Counted from the first letter of the stretch, positions 34,140-43,024 are shown. The stretch is 64,000 nt of DNA from CBDDFQ01 sp965227035 (GCA_965227035.1 OZ245724.1:372001-436000); one strand, 5' to 3'. Notes: generated from the letters alone by a model not told the origin. Translations and numbers: made by a program.

Positions 34140-35337
34140 GCGCAGACGCAGGACCGAAGAACTCGTACTTGCATTGCGCTTCCGGAACGCCCAAGGCGAC
34201 CAGATCGCCTCGCAACTGTTTCATGAACGGCAGCGGACCAAGGAAGTAGGCGTCGGCGTTCCGATCGTCAGGCAGCCACGACGCAAGCAACTCGCGGCTC
34301 AATCTGCCGGCTGCGTCGGGTGCGACTGTCGAGGCGCTCGCTTCGGCGCCTGCTCCGCATTCCTGATGCAAATACTTCACCGTCAATTGGGGATGCCGTG
34401 CAGCCAGGGCCCGAAGCTCCTTGCCGAACGCCTGTACCTTTCCATTACGTGCGCAATGAATGAAATGCACAGGTCGCGACGGTTTGTGTTGCAAGCTCGA
34501 CTCCAGCATGGCCATCGTGGGCGTGATGCCGACGCCACCGCTCACCAGCACCAGCGGCTTGTCGTTGTGTTCCAGCTTGAACAGACCGGTCGGCGGGGTG
34601 AGTTCGAGCAGATCGCCTTCTTCGATGCCTTCGTGCAGGTAGTTCGATGCAAGCCCACCGGGTTCACGCTTGACGCTGATCCGGTAGTCGCGTCCGTTGG
34701 GCGCTGCCGACAGGGAATACGTTCGGCGCACTTCGACGCCCTTCACCGTGAAATTCACACCCACGTATTGACCCGGTGCGAAATCGGCGACCGGCCGGCC
34801 ATTCGCTGGCAACAGGTAGAAAGAAGTGATTTCCTCGCTTTCCACGACCTTTCGTGAAACGCGAAAGCAGCGCATGCCCCTCCAGCCGCCGGGCGCTGCC
34901 GCCATCTGCGCGTACACCGCAGACTCCGCGCCGATCAACAAATCGGCGAGCTGCCCGTAGGCGACCGCCCACGCTTCGATGACCTCGGGTGTTGCGATGT
35001 CTTCGCCCAGAACTTCGCGGATCGAGCGAAGCAGGCAGGCACCGACGATTGGATAGTGCTCGGGCTGAATTTGAAGCGACACATGCTTGTTGACGATTTG
35101 ACCGGCGAGTTCGCCGAGTTCTTCGAGTTTGTCGATGTTTTTGGCGTACATCAGGACGCCGTTGGCGAGTGCTCGGGGCTGGGCGCCGGATGCGAGGTTG
35201 GCCTGGTTGAACATCGGCCTGACTTCGGGATACTCAGAAAGCAGGAGCTCGTAGAAATGAGTCGTCAGTGCGACGCCGCCTGTCTCCAGAAGCGGCACTG
35301 TGGATTTGATAACTGCTTTTTGTTTGTCGGTCAGCAT
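34132..35337 (-). CDS. hmp: Flavohemoglobin (nitric oxide dioxygenase)
   Basis: A 401-residue enzyme that converts nitric oxide and oxygen to nitrate using NAD(P)H. The globin domain (1-140) shows distal Tyr29 and Gln53 and proximal His85. The FAD domain carries RRTYSLSAAPNG, and the NAD domain LVSGGVGITPTMAML near residue 270. The frame is open upstream, but ATG 35337 begins with the family's MLTDKQKAVIKST and is preceded by GAGGG. Expression should depend on the sigma-54 promoter and NorR boxes in the gap to norR, so the gene is expected to respond to nitric oxide. Confidence 0.97.
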   Translation of the reverse strand: MLTDKQKAVIKSTVPLLETGGVALTTHFYELLLSEYPEVRPMFNQANLASGAQPRALANGVLMYAKNIDKLEELGELAGQIVNKHVSLQIQPEHYPIVGACLLRSIREVLGEDIATPEVIEAWAVAYGQLADLLIGAESAVYAQMAAAPGGWRGMRCFRVSRKVVESEEITSFYLLPANGRPVADFAPGQYVGVNFTVKGVEVRRTYSLSAAPNGRDYRISVKREPGGLASNYLHEGIEEGDLLELTPPTGLFKLEHNDKPLVLVSGGVGITPTMAMLESSLQHKPSRPVHFIHCARNGKVQAFGKELRALAARHPQLTVKYLHQECGAGAEASASTVAPDAAGRLSRELLASWLPDDRNADAYFLGPLPFMKQLRGDLVALGVPEAQCKYEFFGPASALE

Positions 35338-35371
35338 GCTTTGCCCTCGCGTGGTTTGGATGCGAAGGCAT

Positions 35372-35387
35372 TGCAGTTGATGTGCCA
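35372..35387 (-). promoter_or_regulatory. Sigma-54 (-24/-12) promoter of hmp
   Basis: On the minus strand TGGCAC, five bases, then CTGCA, matching the -24 GG and -12 GC elements of RpoN promoters with correct spacing. Initiation would be near 35361, leaving a leader of about 24 bases before the hmp start codon. Activation of such a promoter requires an enhancer-binding protein, supplied by the divergent norR. Confidence 0.85.
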
Positions 35388-35428
35388 CAAAAAATAACTA
35401 TAAAAATCAATGACTTAGGTATTTTGAC

Positions 35429-35439
35429 GTCGTTTTGAC
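35429..35439. promoter_or_regulatory. NorR binding box 1
   Basis: GTCGTTTTGAC fits the GT-N7-AC core of NorR enhancer sites. It is the closest of the three boxes to the hmp promoter, centred about 73 bases upstream of the predicted start of transcription. Confidence 0.72.
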
Positions 35440-35454
35440 TCTCGACAATTAGTA

Positions 35455-35465
35455 GTCAACTCGAC
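35455..35465. promoter_or_regulatory. NorR binding box 2
   Basis: GTCAACTCGAC, a GT-N7-AC core with inverted GTC/GAC ends. It starts 26 bases from box 1. Confidence 0.76.
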
Positions 35466-35475
35466 TATTCATGGT

Positions 35476-35486
35476 GTCAAATCGAC
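35476..35486. promoter_or_regulatory. NorR binding box 3
   Basis: GTCAAATCGAC, differing from box 2 by one base. It starts 21 bases from box 2 and 38 bases before the norR start codon, so NorR bound here could also limit its own transcription. Confidence 0.76.
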
Positions 35487-35513
35487 ACACGACACTTAAC
35501 TCTCGGGAGCCAC

Positions 35514-37163
35514 ATGGATCAAGACGAACTGCTTCAAGCCATGGTGCCTCTGGTGGCCGATCTGTCGCGGCAGATTCCGGAGAGCGAGCGCTACGAACGG
35601 CTTCTCTCGGCCATGCGCGCGCTCGTGCCCGCCGATGCCGCCGCAATCCTGCAGCTCGATGGCGATGCGCTGATTCCGTTAGCCATCAACGGGTTGGTCG
35701 AAGACACATTGGGGCGGCGATTCCGTGTGCAGGACCATCCTCGATTCAGCACGCTGCTGGCTGCCAGCAGCGTTGTGAAGTTCACCGAAGACTGCGGGCT
35801 GCCTGATCCCTACGACGGCCTGGTCGCGGGCATCAGCGGCGTTCTGACGGTGCACGACTGCATGGGTTGCGCGCTGAAAATCGATGACCGGGTGTGGGGT
35901 CTGATCACGCTCGATGCCTTGGCGGTCAATACCTTCAAGGAGCACGATCTTGCAGCCTTGAAAGCATTTGCCGGTCTGGCGGCTGCAACGGTGCGCGTGG
36001 CCAAGCGAATGGACGATTTGGCGGTACGCGCCGAAGTCGAACGGCAGCGTGCCGAGGGTTACGAGCAGGTCGTGAAAAACAACGTGGGCAGGCGCTCGCT
36101 GTTCGGTCAGAGCACTGCACACAAAACGCTGCTGAAAGAGATCGGCATGGTCGGTCCTACCGAATTGATGGTGCTCATTACCGGCGAGACAGGCGTCGGC
36201 AAGGAACTGGTTGCAGCGGCATTGCACGCGGCATCCCCACGTTCGTCGCGACCGATGGTGAGCCTGAACTGCGCTGCCTTGCCGGAGAACCTGGTCGAGA
36301 GCGAGTTGTTCGGGCATGTTCGAGGCGCGTTCTCGGGAGCGGTATCGGATCGGCGCGGCAAGTTCGAAGTGGCCGATGGCGGAACCTTGTTTCTCGATGA
36401 GGTGGGCGAGTTGCCGTTGTCGGTGCAGGCCAAACTGCTTCGCGTGCTGCAGGAAGGCCAGTTGCAGCGTCTGGGATCGGATCGCGAACACAAAGTGAAC
36501 GTGCGTTTGATAGCGGCTACGAATCGCGATTTGGCCGCTGAGGTGAAAGCGGGACGATTCCGCGTAGATCTGTATCACCGCATGAGCGTGTATCCGCTGC
36601 GCGTGCCGTCGCTCAAGGAACGTTCTCGCGATGTGTTGATGCTCGCCGGTTATTTCCTCGAAGAGAACCGCGGCCGTTTGGGCGTAGGGTCGGTTCGCCT
36701 CGACCCCGACGCGCAGACCGCATTGGTCGAACACGATTGGCCCGGGAACGTGCGCGAACTCGAGCATCTGATAGGACGCGCATCGATTCGTGCACTAGGG
36801 CGAAACAAAGAGCGCCCGCGCGTGCTGACGATCGCCGAGTCCGATCTTGGACTGGAGACCAAGCAGCGAGGCGACTTCGCAGCATTGCAGCCGCAGCTAC
36901 AGGCGTCGTCCGCCGATGACGGATCGACGACGCTTGCTCCGAAGCCTGAGGACAAGACGTCCTTGCGGGAGGCATTGCAAGCCTACGAACGGGCGGCAAT
37001 CACGGCAAGTCTGGCCCGGCACGGGGGTCGATGGGCGTCTGCGGCGCGCGATCTGGGAATGGACAGGGCCAATCTTGCGAGACGCGCCAAAGGTCTTGGC
37101 TTGGCGCCGTTTCAGAAGTCTGACGAGGGTAAGTCCGTAGCGGAGATCGTCAAATCGCGCTAA
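35514..37163 (+). CDS. norR: Nitric oxide-responsive sigma-54 activator NorR
   Basis: A 549-residue enhancer-binding protein with GAF, AAA+ and HTH domains. The residues that hold the non-haem iron in E. coli NorR have counterparts here: Arg77, Asp98, Asp101, Cys116 and Asp134. Walker A GETGVGKE is at 224-231 and DGGTLFLDEVGELP carries Walker B. The sigma-54 contact loop reads GAFSGA (271-276) instead of the usual GAFTGA. The C-terminal HTH (about 505-530) has WASAARDLGMDRANLARRAKGLG. GGGAG precedes the ATG. It is divergent from hmp, with three NorR boxes in between, and is followed by its own terminator. Confidence 0.95.
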   Translation: MDQDELLQAMVPLVADLSRQIPESERYERLLSAMRALVPADAAAILQLDGDALIPLAINGLVEDTLGRRFRVQDHPRFSTLLAASSVVKFTEDCGLPDPYDGLVAGISGVLTVHDCMGCALKIDDRVWGLITLDALAVNTFKEHDLAALKAFAGLAAATVRVAKRMDDLAVRAEVERQRAEGYEQVVKNNVGRRSLFGQSTAHKTLLKEIGMVGPTELMVLITGETGVGKELVAAALHAASPRSSRPMVSLNCAALPENLVESELFGHVRGAFSGAVSDRRGKFEVADGGTLFLDEVGELPLSVQAKLLRVLQEGQLQRLGSDREHKVNVRLIAATNRDLAAEVKAGRFRVDLYHRMSVYPLRVPSLKERSRDVLMLAGYFLEENRGRLGVGSVRLDPDAQTALVEHDWPGNVRELEHLIGRASIRALGRNKERPRVLTIAESDLGLETKQRGDFAALQPQLQASSADDGSTTLAPKPEDKTSLREALQAYERAAITASLARHGGRWASAARDLGMDRANLARRAKGLGLAPFQKSDEGKSVAEIVKSR

Positions 37164-37190
37164 TCGCGTTGGCTACAATTCCACCCTTCA

Positions 37191-37223
37191 AACCCGCCCT
37201 CGAAACAACCTGGCGGGTTTTTT
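37191..37223 (+). terminator. Intrinsic terminator of norR
   Basis: AACCCGCC (37191-37198) pairs with GGCGGGTT (37212-37219) and runs into a six-T tract, 28 bases after the norR stop. Confidence 0.9.
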
Positions 37224-37327
37224 GCTAGTTGACGGTAGTGCCCAAAAGGCAGGATGTTCGGCTGGTCCCAAAGGGCCAGTCGAATTGTCAAATGGCTTGA
37301 GGGCCGGATAAAAAACTGGAGTCAGTT

Positions 37328-38257
37328 ATGGAAATCTTGCTGCAACAGATCATCAACGGTCTGGTTCTCGGCAGCGTGTACGCCTTGGTGGCACTGGGTT
37401 ACACCATGGTGTACGGCATCATCAGCCTCATCAATTTCGCACACGGAGAAGTCCTCATGGTCGGCGCGCTGACCGCCTGGACAGTCATCGGCATATTGCA
37501 AGAGTCCGCGCCGTGGATGCCCGGCTGGCTCATGCTGATCGTGGGCGCCATCGTCGCGTGTATCGTTGCTGCGGTTCTTAACTTCGCGATCGAGAAAATC
37601 GCGTACCGACCTCTTCGAAACTCTCCTCGACTGGCCCCGCTGATCACCGCTATCGGCATGTCGATCCTTCTCCAGACCCTTGCGATGGTCATCTGGAAGC
37701 CCAACTACAAACCCTTCCCCAGCCTGCTTCCCACCGAGCCCTACAACATAGGCGGCGCGGTCATCAGCCCCACCGACATCATGATTCTTTGCCTGACTGC
37801 GGTGCTGCTGGTCAGCCTGATGTGGCTGGTGAACAAGACGTCGTTGGGTCGTGCCATGCGCGCGACTGCAGAGAATCCGAGGGTTGCAGCGCTCATGGGC
37901 GTGAAGCCCGACATGGTCATCTCGGCCACCTTCATCATCGGCGCAGTGCTGGCAGCTATTGCCGGCATCATGCTGGCCCTGAAGTACGGCACGGTGCAAC
38001 ACGCGATGGGCTTTCTTCCGGGATTGAAAGCATTCACGGCCGCCGTGTTCGGCGGCATCGGAAACCTGGCCGGTGCAGTGGTCGGCGGAATTCTGCTGGG
38101 ACTCATCGAAGCCCTGGGTTCGGGATACATCGGTGTGATCACCGGAGGTGTGCTGGGCAGCAACTATTCCGAAATTTTCGCGTTCATCGTTCTCATCGTC
38201 ATCCTCACCATGCGTCCTTCCGGGCTGCTCGGTGAGCGAGTGGCGGATCGAGCCTAA
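37328..38257 (+). CDS. livH: Branched-chain amino acid ABC transporter permease LivH
   Basis: A 309-residue inner-membrane permease with about eight membrane segments. The start region QIINGLVLGSVYALVALGYTMVYGIISLINFAHGE is a LivH signature, and the cytoplasmic EAA-like loop is around GVKPDMVISATF. It partners LivM in the channel for leucine, isoleucine, valine or related substrates. GGAG lies seven bases before the ATG. livM follows after 17 bases. This is the first gene of livHMGF; no binding protein gene precedes it. Confidence 0.94.
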   Translation: MEILLQQIINGLVLGSVYALVALGYTMVYGIISLINFAHGEVLMVGALTAWTVIGILQESAPWMPGWLMLIVGAIVACIVAAVLNFAIEKIAYRPLRNSPRLAPLITAIGMSILLQTLAMVIWKPNYKPFPSLLPTEPYNIGGAVISPTDIMILCLTAVLLVSLMWLVNKTSLGRAMRATAENPRVAALMGVKPDMVISATFIIGAVLAAIAGIMLALKYGTVQHAMGFLPGLKAFTAAVFGGIGNLAGAVVGGILLGLIEALGSGYIGVITGGVLGSNYSEIFAFIVLIVILTMRPSGLLGERVADRA

Positions 38258-38274
38258 AGCGGAGAACGACAGTC

Positions 38275-39357
38275 ATGAACATCATGAAAAACAAAATCGT
38301 CCTCTTCTTCATCGCGGCTTTGCTGCTGCTGTTGTTGCCGCACGGACTTCAATATTTCGGGAACGCCTGGGTGCGTATCGCCGATGTGGTGCTGCTGTAT
38401 GTGCTGCTCGCGCTGGGCCTGAACATCGTGGTCGGCTATGCGGGTCTGCTCGATCTGGGTTACGTCGCTTTCTTCGCAGTCGGTGCCTATCTGTACGGCC
38501 TGATGGCGTCGCCGCATCTGTCGGAAACCTTCGCCTCGTTTCAGGCGATGTTCCCCAATGGACTGCACACCTCGCTGTTCCTGATTCTTCCGCTCGCAGC
38601 GGCGGTTGCAGGATTGTTCGGCATGCTCCTGGGTGCGCCCACGCTCAAGTTGCGCGGCGACTACCTCGCGATCGTGACGCTCGGTTTCGGCGAAATCATC
38701 CGGGTGTTCCTGAACAACCTGGACCAGCCGGTCAACATCACCAACGGGCCCAAGGGATTGAGCGGTATCGATCCGATCAACATCATGGGTTTCAGTTTCG
38801 GTAAAACGCTGCGCATCGGCGATTTGTCGTTCCCCTCGGTTACGCTCTACTACTACCTGTTCCTGCTGCTCGTGGTGTGCAGCGTGTGGGTCAGCCACAA
38901 CCTGCAGGTGTCCCGCGTGGGCCGCGCCTGGATGGCCATTCGCGAGGACGAAATCGCGGCCAAGGCGATGGGCATCAACACACGCAACATGAAGCTGCTT
39001 GCGTTCGGCATGGGCGCGACTTTCGGCGGCATCAGCGGCTCGATGTTCGCCGCGTTCCAGGGCTTCATTTCGCCGGAGTCGTTCAGCCTGATGGAGTCGG
39101 TGATGATCGTGGCGATGGTGGTGCTCGGCGGGATCGGCCACTTACCCGGTGTGATTCTTGGTGCCGTACTGCTCGCGTCGCTGCCTGAAGTGTTGCGTTA
39201 CGTCGCAAGCCCGTTGCAGCAGATGACTGGCGGTCGACTCGATGCTTCGATTCTTCGCCAGCTGCTGATCGCTCTCGCGATGATCGTTGTGATGCTGCTC
39301 AGACCTCGCGGTTTGTGGCCGGCGCCCGACCATGGCAAATCCTTGAAAACGAAATGA
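38275..39357 (+). CDS. livM: Branched-chain amino acid ABC transporter permease LivM
   Basis: A 360-residue permease with about ten membrane segments. Characteristic segments are LNIVVGYAGLLDLGYVAFFAVGAY near residue 44, and RAWMAIREDEIAAKAMGINTRNMKL, the loop that contacts the ATPases. It has the usual length for the HAAT class. GGAG precedes the ATG by nine bases. It lies between livH and livG, with gaps of 17 and 10 bases, so the four genes form one transcript. Confidence 0.94.
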   Translation: MNIMKNKIVLFFIAALLLLLLPHGLQYFGNAWVRIADVVLLYVLLALGLNIVVGYAGLLDLGYVAFFAVGAYLYGLMASPHLSETFASFQAMFPNGLHTSLFLILPLAAAVAGLFGMLLGAPTLKLRGDYLAIVTLGFGEIIRVFLNNLDQPVNITNGPKGLSGIDPINIMGFSFGKTLRIGDLSFPSVTLYYYLFLLLVVCSVWVSHNLQVSRVGRAWMAIREDEIAAKAMGINTRNMKLLAFGMGATFGGISGSMFAAFQGFISPESFSLMESVMIVAMVVLGGIGHLPGVILGAVLLASLPEVLRYVASPLQQMTGGRLDASILRQLLIALAMIVVMLLRPRGLWPAPDHGKSLKTK

Positions 39358-39367
39358 GGAGACTGTC

Positions 39368-40138
39368 ATGAGCGAAGTCATTCTTAAAGTCTCCGGTGTG
39401 TCCAAACGCTTTGGCGGCTTGCAAGCCCTGAGCGATGTCGGCATCGAAATTCATCGTGGGCAGGTCTACGGACTGATCGGCCCCAACGGCGCCGGCAAGA
39501 CCACCTTCTTCAACGTGCTTACCGGTCTGTACACGCCCGATAGCGGCTCCTTCAATCTGGCCGGCAAGCCGTACACACCGTCTGCGGTTCACGAAGTGGC
39601 GAAGGCCGGCATTGCCCGCACCTTCCAGAACATCCGTCTTTTCAACGAAATGACCGCACTGGAAAACGTGATGGTCGGACGCCACGTTCGCACCGGCTCC
39701 GGTCTGTTGGGTGCTATGTTTCGCACCAGCAAGTTCAGGGCGGAAGAAAAAGAAATCGCGGCTCGTGCGCAGGAATTGCTCGACTACGTCGGCATCGGCA
39801 AGTTCGCCGACTACAAATCGCGCACGCTGAGCTACGGCGATCAACGCCGACTGGAAATCGCACGGGCACTGGCTACCGATCCGCAACTCATTGCGCTCGA
39901 CGAACCGGCGGCCGGCATGAACGCGACCGAAAAAGTTTTGCTGCGCGAGCTGATCGACCGTATTCGTAAAGACAACCGTACGATTCTTCTGATCGAACAC
40001 GATGTGAAGCTGGTGATGGGGCTGTGCGATCGCGTGACCGTGCTCGATTACGGAAAAACCATCGCGCAGGGAACTCCTGCAGAGGTGCAGAAAAACGAAA
40101 AGGTGATCGAGGCTTATCTCGGCACCGGCGGCCATTGA
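39368..40138 (+). CDS. livG: Branched-chain amino acid ABC transporter ATPase LivG
   Basis: A 256-residue ABC ATPase with Walker A GPNGAGKT (about 38-45), the signature LSYGDQRRLEIARAL and Walker B LIALDEPAAGMN. The C-terminal HDVKLVMGLCDRVTVLDYGKTIAQG segment is typical of LivG. The signature reads LSYGD rather than LSGGQ, as is usual in this subgroup. GAGGAG precedes the ATG. Confidence 0.95.
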   Translation: MSEVILKVSGVSKRFGGLQALSDVGIEIHRGQVYGLIGPNGAGKTTFFNVLTGLYTPDSGSFNLAGKPYTPSAVHEVAKAGIARTFQNIRLFNEMTALENVMVGRHVRTGSGLLGAMFRTSKFRAEEKEIAARAQELLDYVGIGKFADYKSRTLSYGDQRRLEIARALATDPQLIALDEPAAGMNATEKVLLRELIDRIRKDNRTILLIEHDVKLVMGLCDRVTVLDYGKTIAQGTPAEVQKNEKVIEAYLGTGGH

Positions 40139-40161
40139 TCGAAGTGATCGGAGAAGAATAA

Positions 40162-40878
40162 ATGTCAGCAACTCTGCTCAAGGTCACAGGACTACAGGTC
40201 TCGTACGGCGGCATCCAGGCAGTCAAGGGCGTCGATTTCGAGGTGAACGAGGGCGAGCTGGTCTCGCTTATCGGATCGAACGGCGCAGGCAAGACGACGA
40301 CGATGAAAGCGATCACCGGAACGCTTGCGCCGAACGCGGGCGACATCACGTATCTCGGTCAAAGCGTCAGAGGCAAGGGCGCATGGGATCTCGTGCGCGG
40401 CGGTCTGGCGATGGTGCCGGAAGGTCGTGGCGTGTTCACCCGCATGACGATTACCGAGAACCTGTTGATGGGTGCTTACACCCGCAAGGACAAGCCGGAA
40501 ATCGAAGCCGACATCGATCGCATCTTCGTGACCTTCCCGCGTCTCAAAGAGCGCCGCGATCAGCTCGCCGGCACCATGTCGGGTGGCGAGCAGCAAATGC
40601 TGGCGATGGGTCGCGCACTCATGAGCCGACCCAAGTTGCTGCTGCTCGACGAACCGTCGATGGGGCTGTCGCCGATCATGGTCGACAAAATTTTCGAGGT
40701 CATCTCCGATGTGGCGTCGCAAGGCGTCACGATTCTGCTGGTCGAACAGAATGCGAGCCGCGCACTGTCTATCGCCAGCCGCGGCTACGTGATGGAGTCC
40801 GGCATCATCACCATGAGCGGCGATGCCAAACAGATGCTCAGCGACCCGAAAGTTCGGGCGGCATACCTTGGCGAGTAG
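40162..40878 (+). CDS. livF: Branched-chain amino acid ABC transporter ATPase LivF
   Basis: A 238-residue ABC ATPase, the partner of LivG. Walker A is GSNGAGKT (about 37-44), the signature MSGGEQQMLAMGRAL, and Walker B LLLLDEPSMGLSP. The VPEGRGVFTRMTITENLLMGAY segment is typical of LivF. Last gene of the operon, followed after 17 bases by a strong bidirectional terminator. Confidence 0.95.
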   Translation: MSATLLKVTGLQVSYGGIQAVKGVDFEVNEGELVSLIGSNGAGKTTTMKAITGTLAPNAGDITYLGQSVRGKGAWDLVRGGLAMVPEGRGVFTRMTITENLLMGAYTRKDKPEIEADIDRIFVTFPRLKERRDQLAGTMSGGEQQMLAMGRALMSRPKLLLLDEPSMGLSPIMVDKIFEVISDVASQGVTILLVEQNASRALSIASRGYVMESGIITMSGDAKQMLSDPKVRAAYLGE

Positions 40879-40895
40879 GCTGCGGTCGCCCAAAT

Positions 40896-40925
40896 AAAAA
40901 GGCGCTCTTCAGAGCGCCTTTTTCG
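40896..40925. terminator. Bidirectional intrinsic terminator between livF and the Bug gene
   Basis: AAAAAGGCGCTCT pairs with AGAGCGCCTTTTT with only a two-base apex. The A- and T-runs make it functional for both convergent genes. Confidence 0.94.
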
Positions 40926-40966
40926 TTCAGCAGTTCAAAGCAGCCTTCAAAGCAGCGTTTGGAGAC

Positions 40967-41995
40967 TCATTCGGCCTTGATGTTCTGCTGCTTGATCACA
41001 TTGCCAAGCTCGATGGTGTCTGCCTTCACACGATTCGCAAGACCTTGTGCAGACGTTCCGACAACGGTCCATCCTTGCTGGAACAGCTTCTCGCGAACCT
41101 CCGGCGTACGAACGATCTGGGTGATAAGTGTCGACAGCTTGTCGACGATCGGCTTGGGCATCGACTTCGGTGCAGCGAACGCATCCCAGATTTCCATCTG
41201 ATAGCCCTTGATGCCGAACTCGCTCAGGCTCGGCATGTCTGGCACCAGCGAGCTTCGTCCCGCAGACGTCACGCCCACGCCCTTGAGCTTGCCTGCCTTG
41301 ATCTGCGCCATGGCCAATGCGGGTGGCAGCAACGCAAGCTGAAGCTGGCCTCCTAGCATTCCGTTGATCGCCTGGGGATAGCCGGGGTAGGGCACGTGCA
41401 CAGCTTCGATGCCGGTCTTTGCCTTGAGCAGTTCCATGCCGAGGTGGCCGATGGTGCCGATGCCAGGCGTGCCATAGCTCCACTTGTTGCCGGCAGCTCG
41501 AGCCTTCTCGAAGAAGTCCTTGCCTGTACCGTCGAAGGAATCGTTGGTGGCAGTAAGGACCAGCGGTGCGGTGGCCACCAGGCTGATCGGTTCCAGATCG
41601 GTCAACGGGTCGTACGCGGTTTTCGGGTTGAGCAATTTCGCAATCGTCATGTTCCCGTTGATCATCAAACCGATGGTGTGTTCATCGGTCGATTTCGCAA
41701 CGATGTCGGCGCCAATGTTTCCGCCCGCGCCCGCACGGTTGTCGACGATGACTGCTTGTCCGAGGAGTTTGGCAAGCGGATCCGCTATGGTTCGGGCAAC
41801 CAGATCGGGGGTGGTGCCGGCAGGAAAGCCGACGACGATGCGAACGGTTTTCGTGGGCCAGTTGAGTGGCGGGGGTGAATTTGTTGAAGTGGCCGGTGTA
41901 GCCGATAAAGCGGCGATCGGGTTGAACGACAGTGCGCCTGCAGCACCCATGCCCATGAGCAAGGTGTCGCGGCGCGTCAGATTTTTACGCGTCAT
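40967..41995 (-). CDS. Bug/TctC-family periplasmic solute-binding protein
   Basis: A 342-residue extracytoplasmic receptor of the tripartite tricarboxylate transporter (Bug) family, greatly expanded in Burkholderiales. The N-terminus has a twin-arginine-like motif TRRDTLL followed by a hydrophobic stretch, so Tat export is plausible; cleavage lies near ALSA-TP. The mature part shows KTVRIVVGFPAGTTPDLVAR and DNRAGAGGNIGAD, the ligand-pocket motifs. GGAGGAG precedes the ATG. No tctAB lies beside it; the tctBA at 5717 is 34 kb away and could be its permease, though this is only a possibility. It sits right after the rpoH terminator on the same strand. Confidence 0.92.
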   Translation of the reverse strand: MTRKNLTRRDTLLMGMGAAGALSFNPIAALSATPATSTNSPPPLNWPTKTVRIVVGFPAGTTPDLVARTIADPLAKLLGQAVIVDNRAGAGGNIGADIVAKSTDEHTIGLMINGNMTIAKLLNPKTAYDPLTDLEPISLVATAPLVLTATNDSFDGTGKDFFEKARAAGNKWSYGTPGIGTIGHLGMELLKAKTGIEAVHVPYPGYPQAINGMLGGQLQLALLPPALAMAQIKAGKLKGVGVTSAGRSSLVPDMPSLSEFGIKGYQMEIWDAFAAPKSMPKPIVDKLSTLITQIVRTPEVREKLFQQGWTVVGTSAQGLANRVKADTIELGNVIKQQNIKAE

Positions 41996-42010
41996 GTTGG
42001 GTCTCCTCCA

Positions 42011-42038
42011 AAAGAAACGGAGCCGCTAGCGGCTCCGT
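42011..42038 (-). terminator. Intrinsic terminator of rpoH
   Basis: A perfect 22-base palindrome (42017-42038, each arm ACGGAGCCGCT) followed on the minus strand by TTTCTTTT. It ends 15 bases before the Bug start codon, so it separates rpoH from that gene. Confidence 0.88.
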
Positions 42039-42058
42039 CAGGTAAAGCTCAGAAAGCA

Positions 42059-42997
42059 TCAGGCGTATTCTGCCAGCGCCTTTTTCATCTTTTTCATCGC
42101 GGCTGATTCGATCTGGCGAATCCGTTCTGCGCTCACGCCGTATACCGCGGCCAGATCATGCAGCGTCATGCCGCCCGATCCGTCGTCCTGTACCTTGAGC
42201 CAACGCTCTTCCACGATGCGGCGGCTGCGATCGTCCAGCGTGGCCAGTGCACCGGCAATGCCGTCGGTGGCCAGCGAATCGCGTTCACGGGATTCGATCA
42301 GCGCGGTGGGCTCGTGCGACGCATCGGACAGATACGCGATCGGGCCGAAGGCGTCTTCGCCGTCATCGGACGGGCTCGGGTCCAGCAGCACATCGCCGCC
42401 CGACATGCGAGTTTCCATCTCCATGACTTCTTCGCGCTTCACGTTCAGATCGCGCGCCACCACGTCGATCTGATCTTCGGTAAGCGTTTCACGATGCGCG
42501 CCGCCGTCCATCGCGACATCTGCCTTGAAGCCCTGCTTCATGGAGCGCAGATTGAAGAACAGCTTGCGCTGTGCCTTGGTCGTCGCGACCTTGACCATGC
42601 GCCAGTTCTTCAGGATGTACTCATGAATCTCGGCCTTGATCCAGTGCAGGGCGTAGCTCACCAGACGCACGTTCTGATCGGGATCGAAGCGCTTCACGGC
42701 CTTCATCAGGCCGACGTTGCCTTCCTGGATGAGATCGGCGTGAGGCAATCCATAGCCCAGATATTTTCTGGACACAGACACAACGAGGCGCAAGTGAGAC
42801 AACACCAGCTTCCCTGCGGAATCGAGGTCGTTGTTTTCCTTGAGGTTTTTCGCAAACTCGCGCTCTTGTTCGAGCGTGAGCATCGGCAGGCGGTTGACTG
42901 CCGAAATGTACGCATCGACGTTGCCCAACGGGGGCAACAGTGCCCAGGGGTTCGCAACCGCGACGGTGGAATTTGAGGATCCAGCTTGATAGTTCAC
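42059..42997 (-). CDS. rpoH: Heat-shock sigma factor RpoH (sigma-32)
   Basis: A 312-residue sigma factor directing RNA polymerase to heat-shock promoters. Region 2 contains HLRLVVSVSRKYLGYGLPHADLIQEGNVGLMKAVKRFDP, followed by the RpoH box as TTKAQRKLFFNLRSMKQ, the segment unique to this family. Region 4 has LAAVYGVSAERIRQIE as the -35-binding helix. GGAG precedes the ATG by seven bases. A perfect CIRCE element lies 28 bases upstream, so besides the usual controls transcription should be repressed by HrcA. Confidence 0.97.
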   Translation of the reverse strand: MNYQAGSSNSTVAVANPWALLPPLGNVDAYISAVNRLPMLTLEQEREFAKNLKENNDLDSAGKLVLSHLRLVVSVSRKYLGYGLPHADLIQEGNVGLMKAVKRFDPDQNVRLVSYALHWIKAEIHEYILKNWRMVKVATTKAQRKLFFNLRSMKQGFKADVAMDGGAHRETLTEDQIDVVARDLNVKREEVMEMETRMSGGDVLLDPSPSDDGEDAFGPIAYLSDASHEPTALIESRERDSLATDGIAGALATLDDRSRRIVEERWLKVQDDGSGGMTLHDLAAVYGVSAERIRQIESAAMKKMKKALAEYA

Positions 42998-43024
42998 CTA
43001 GAACTCCTTTCAACGAAAGTCATA

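Noticed and set aside
37172..37223. TACAAT box followed by a terminator, suggesting a short RNA
   Set aside because: No good -35 and only about 40 bases to the terminator; more likely just the end of norR.
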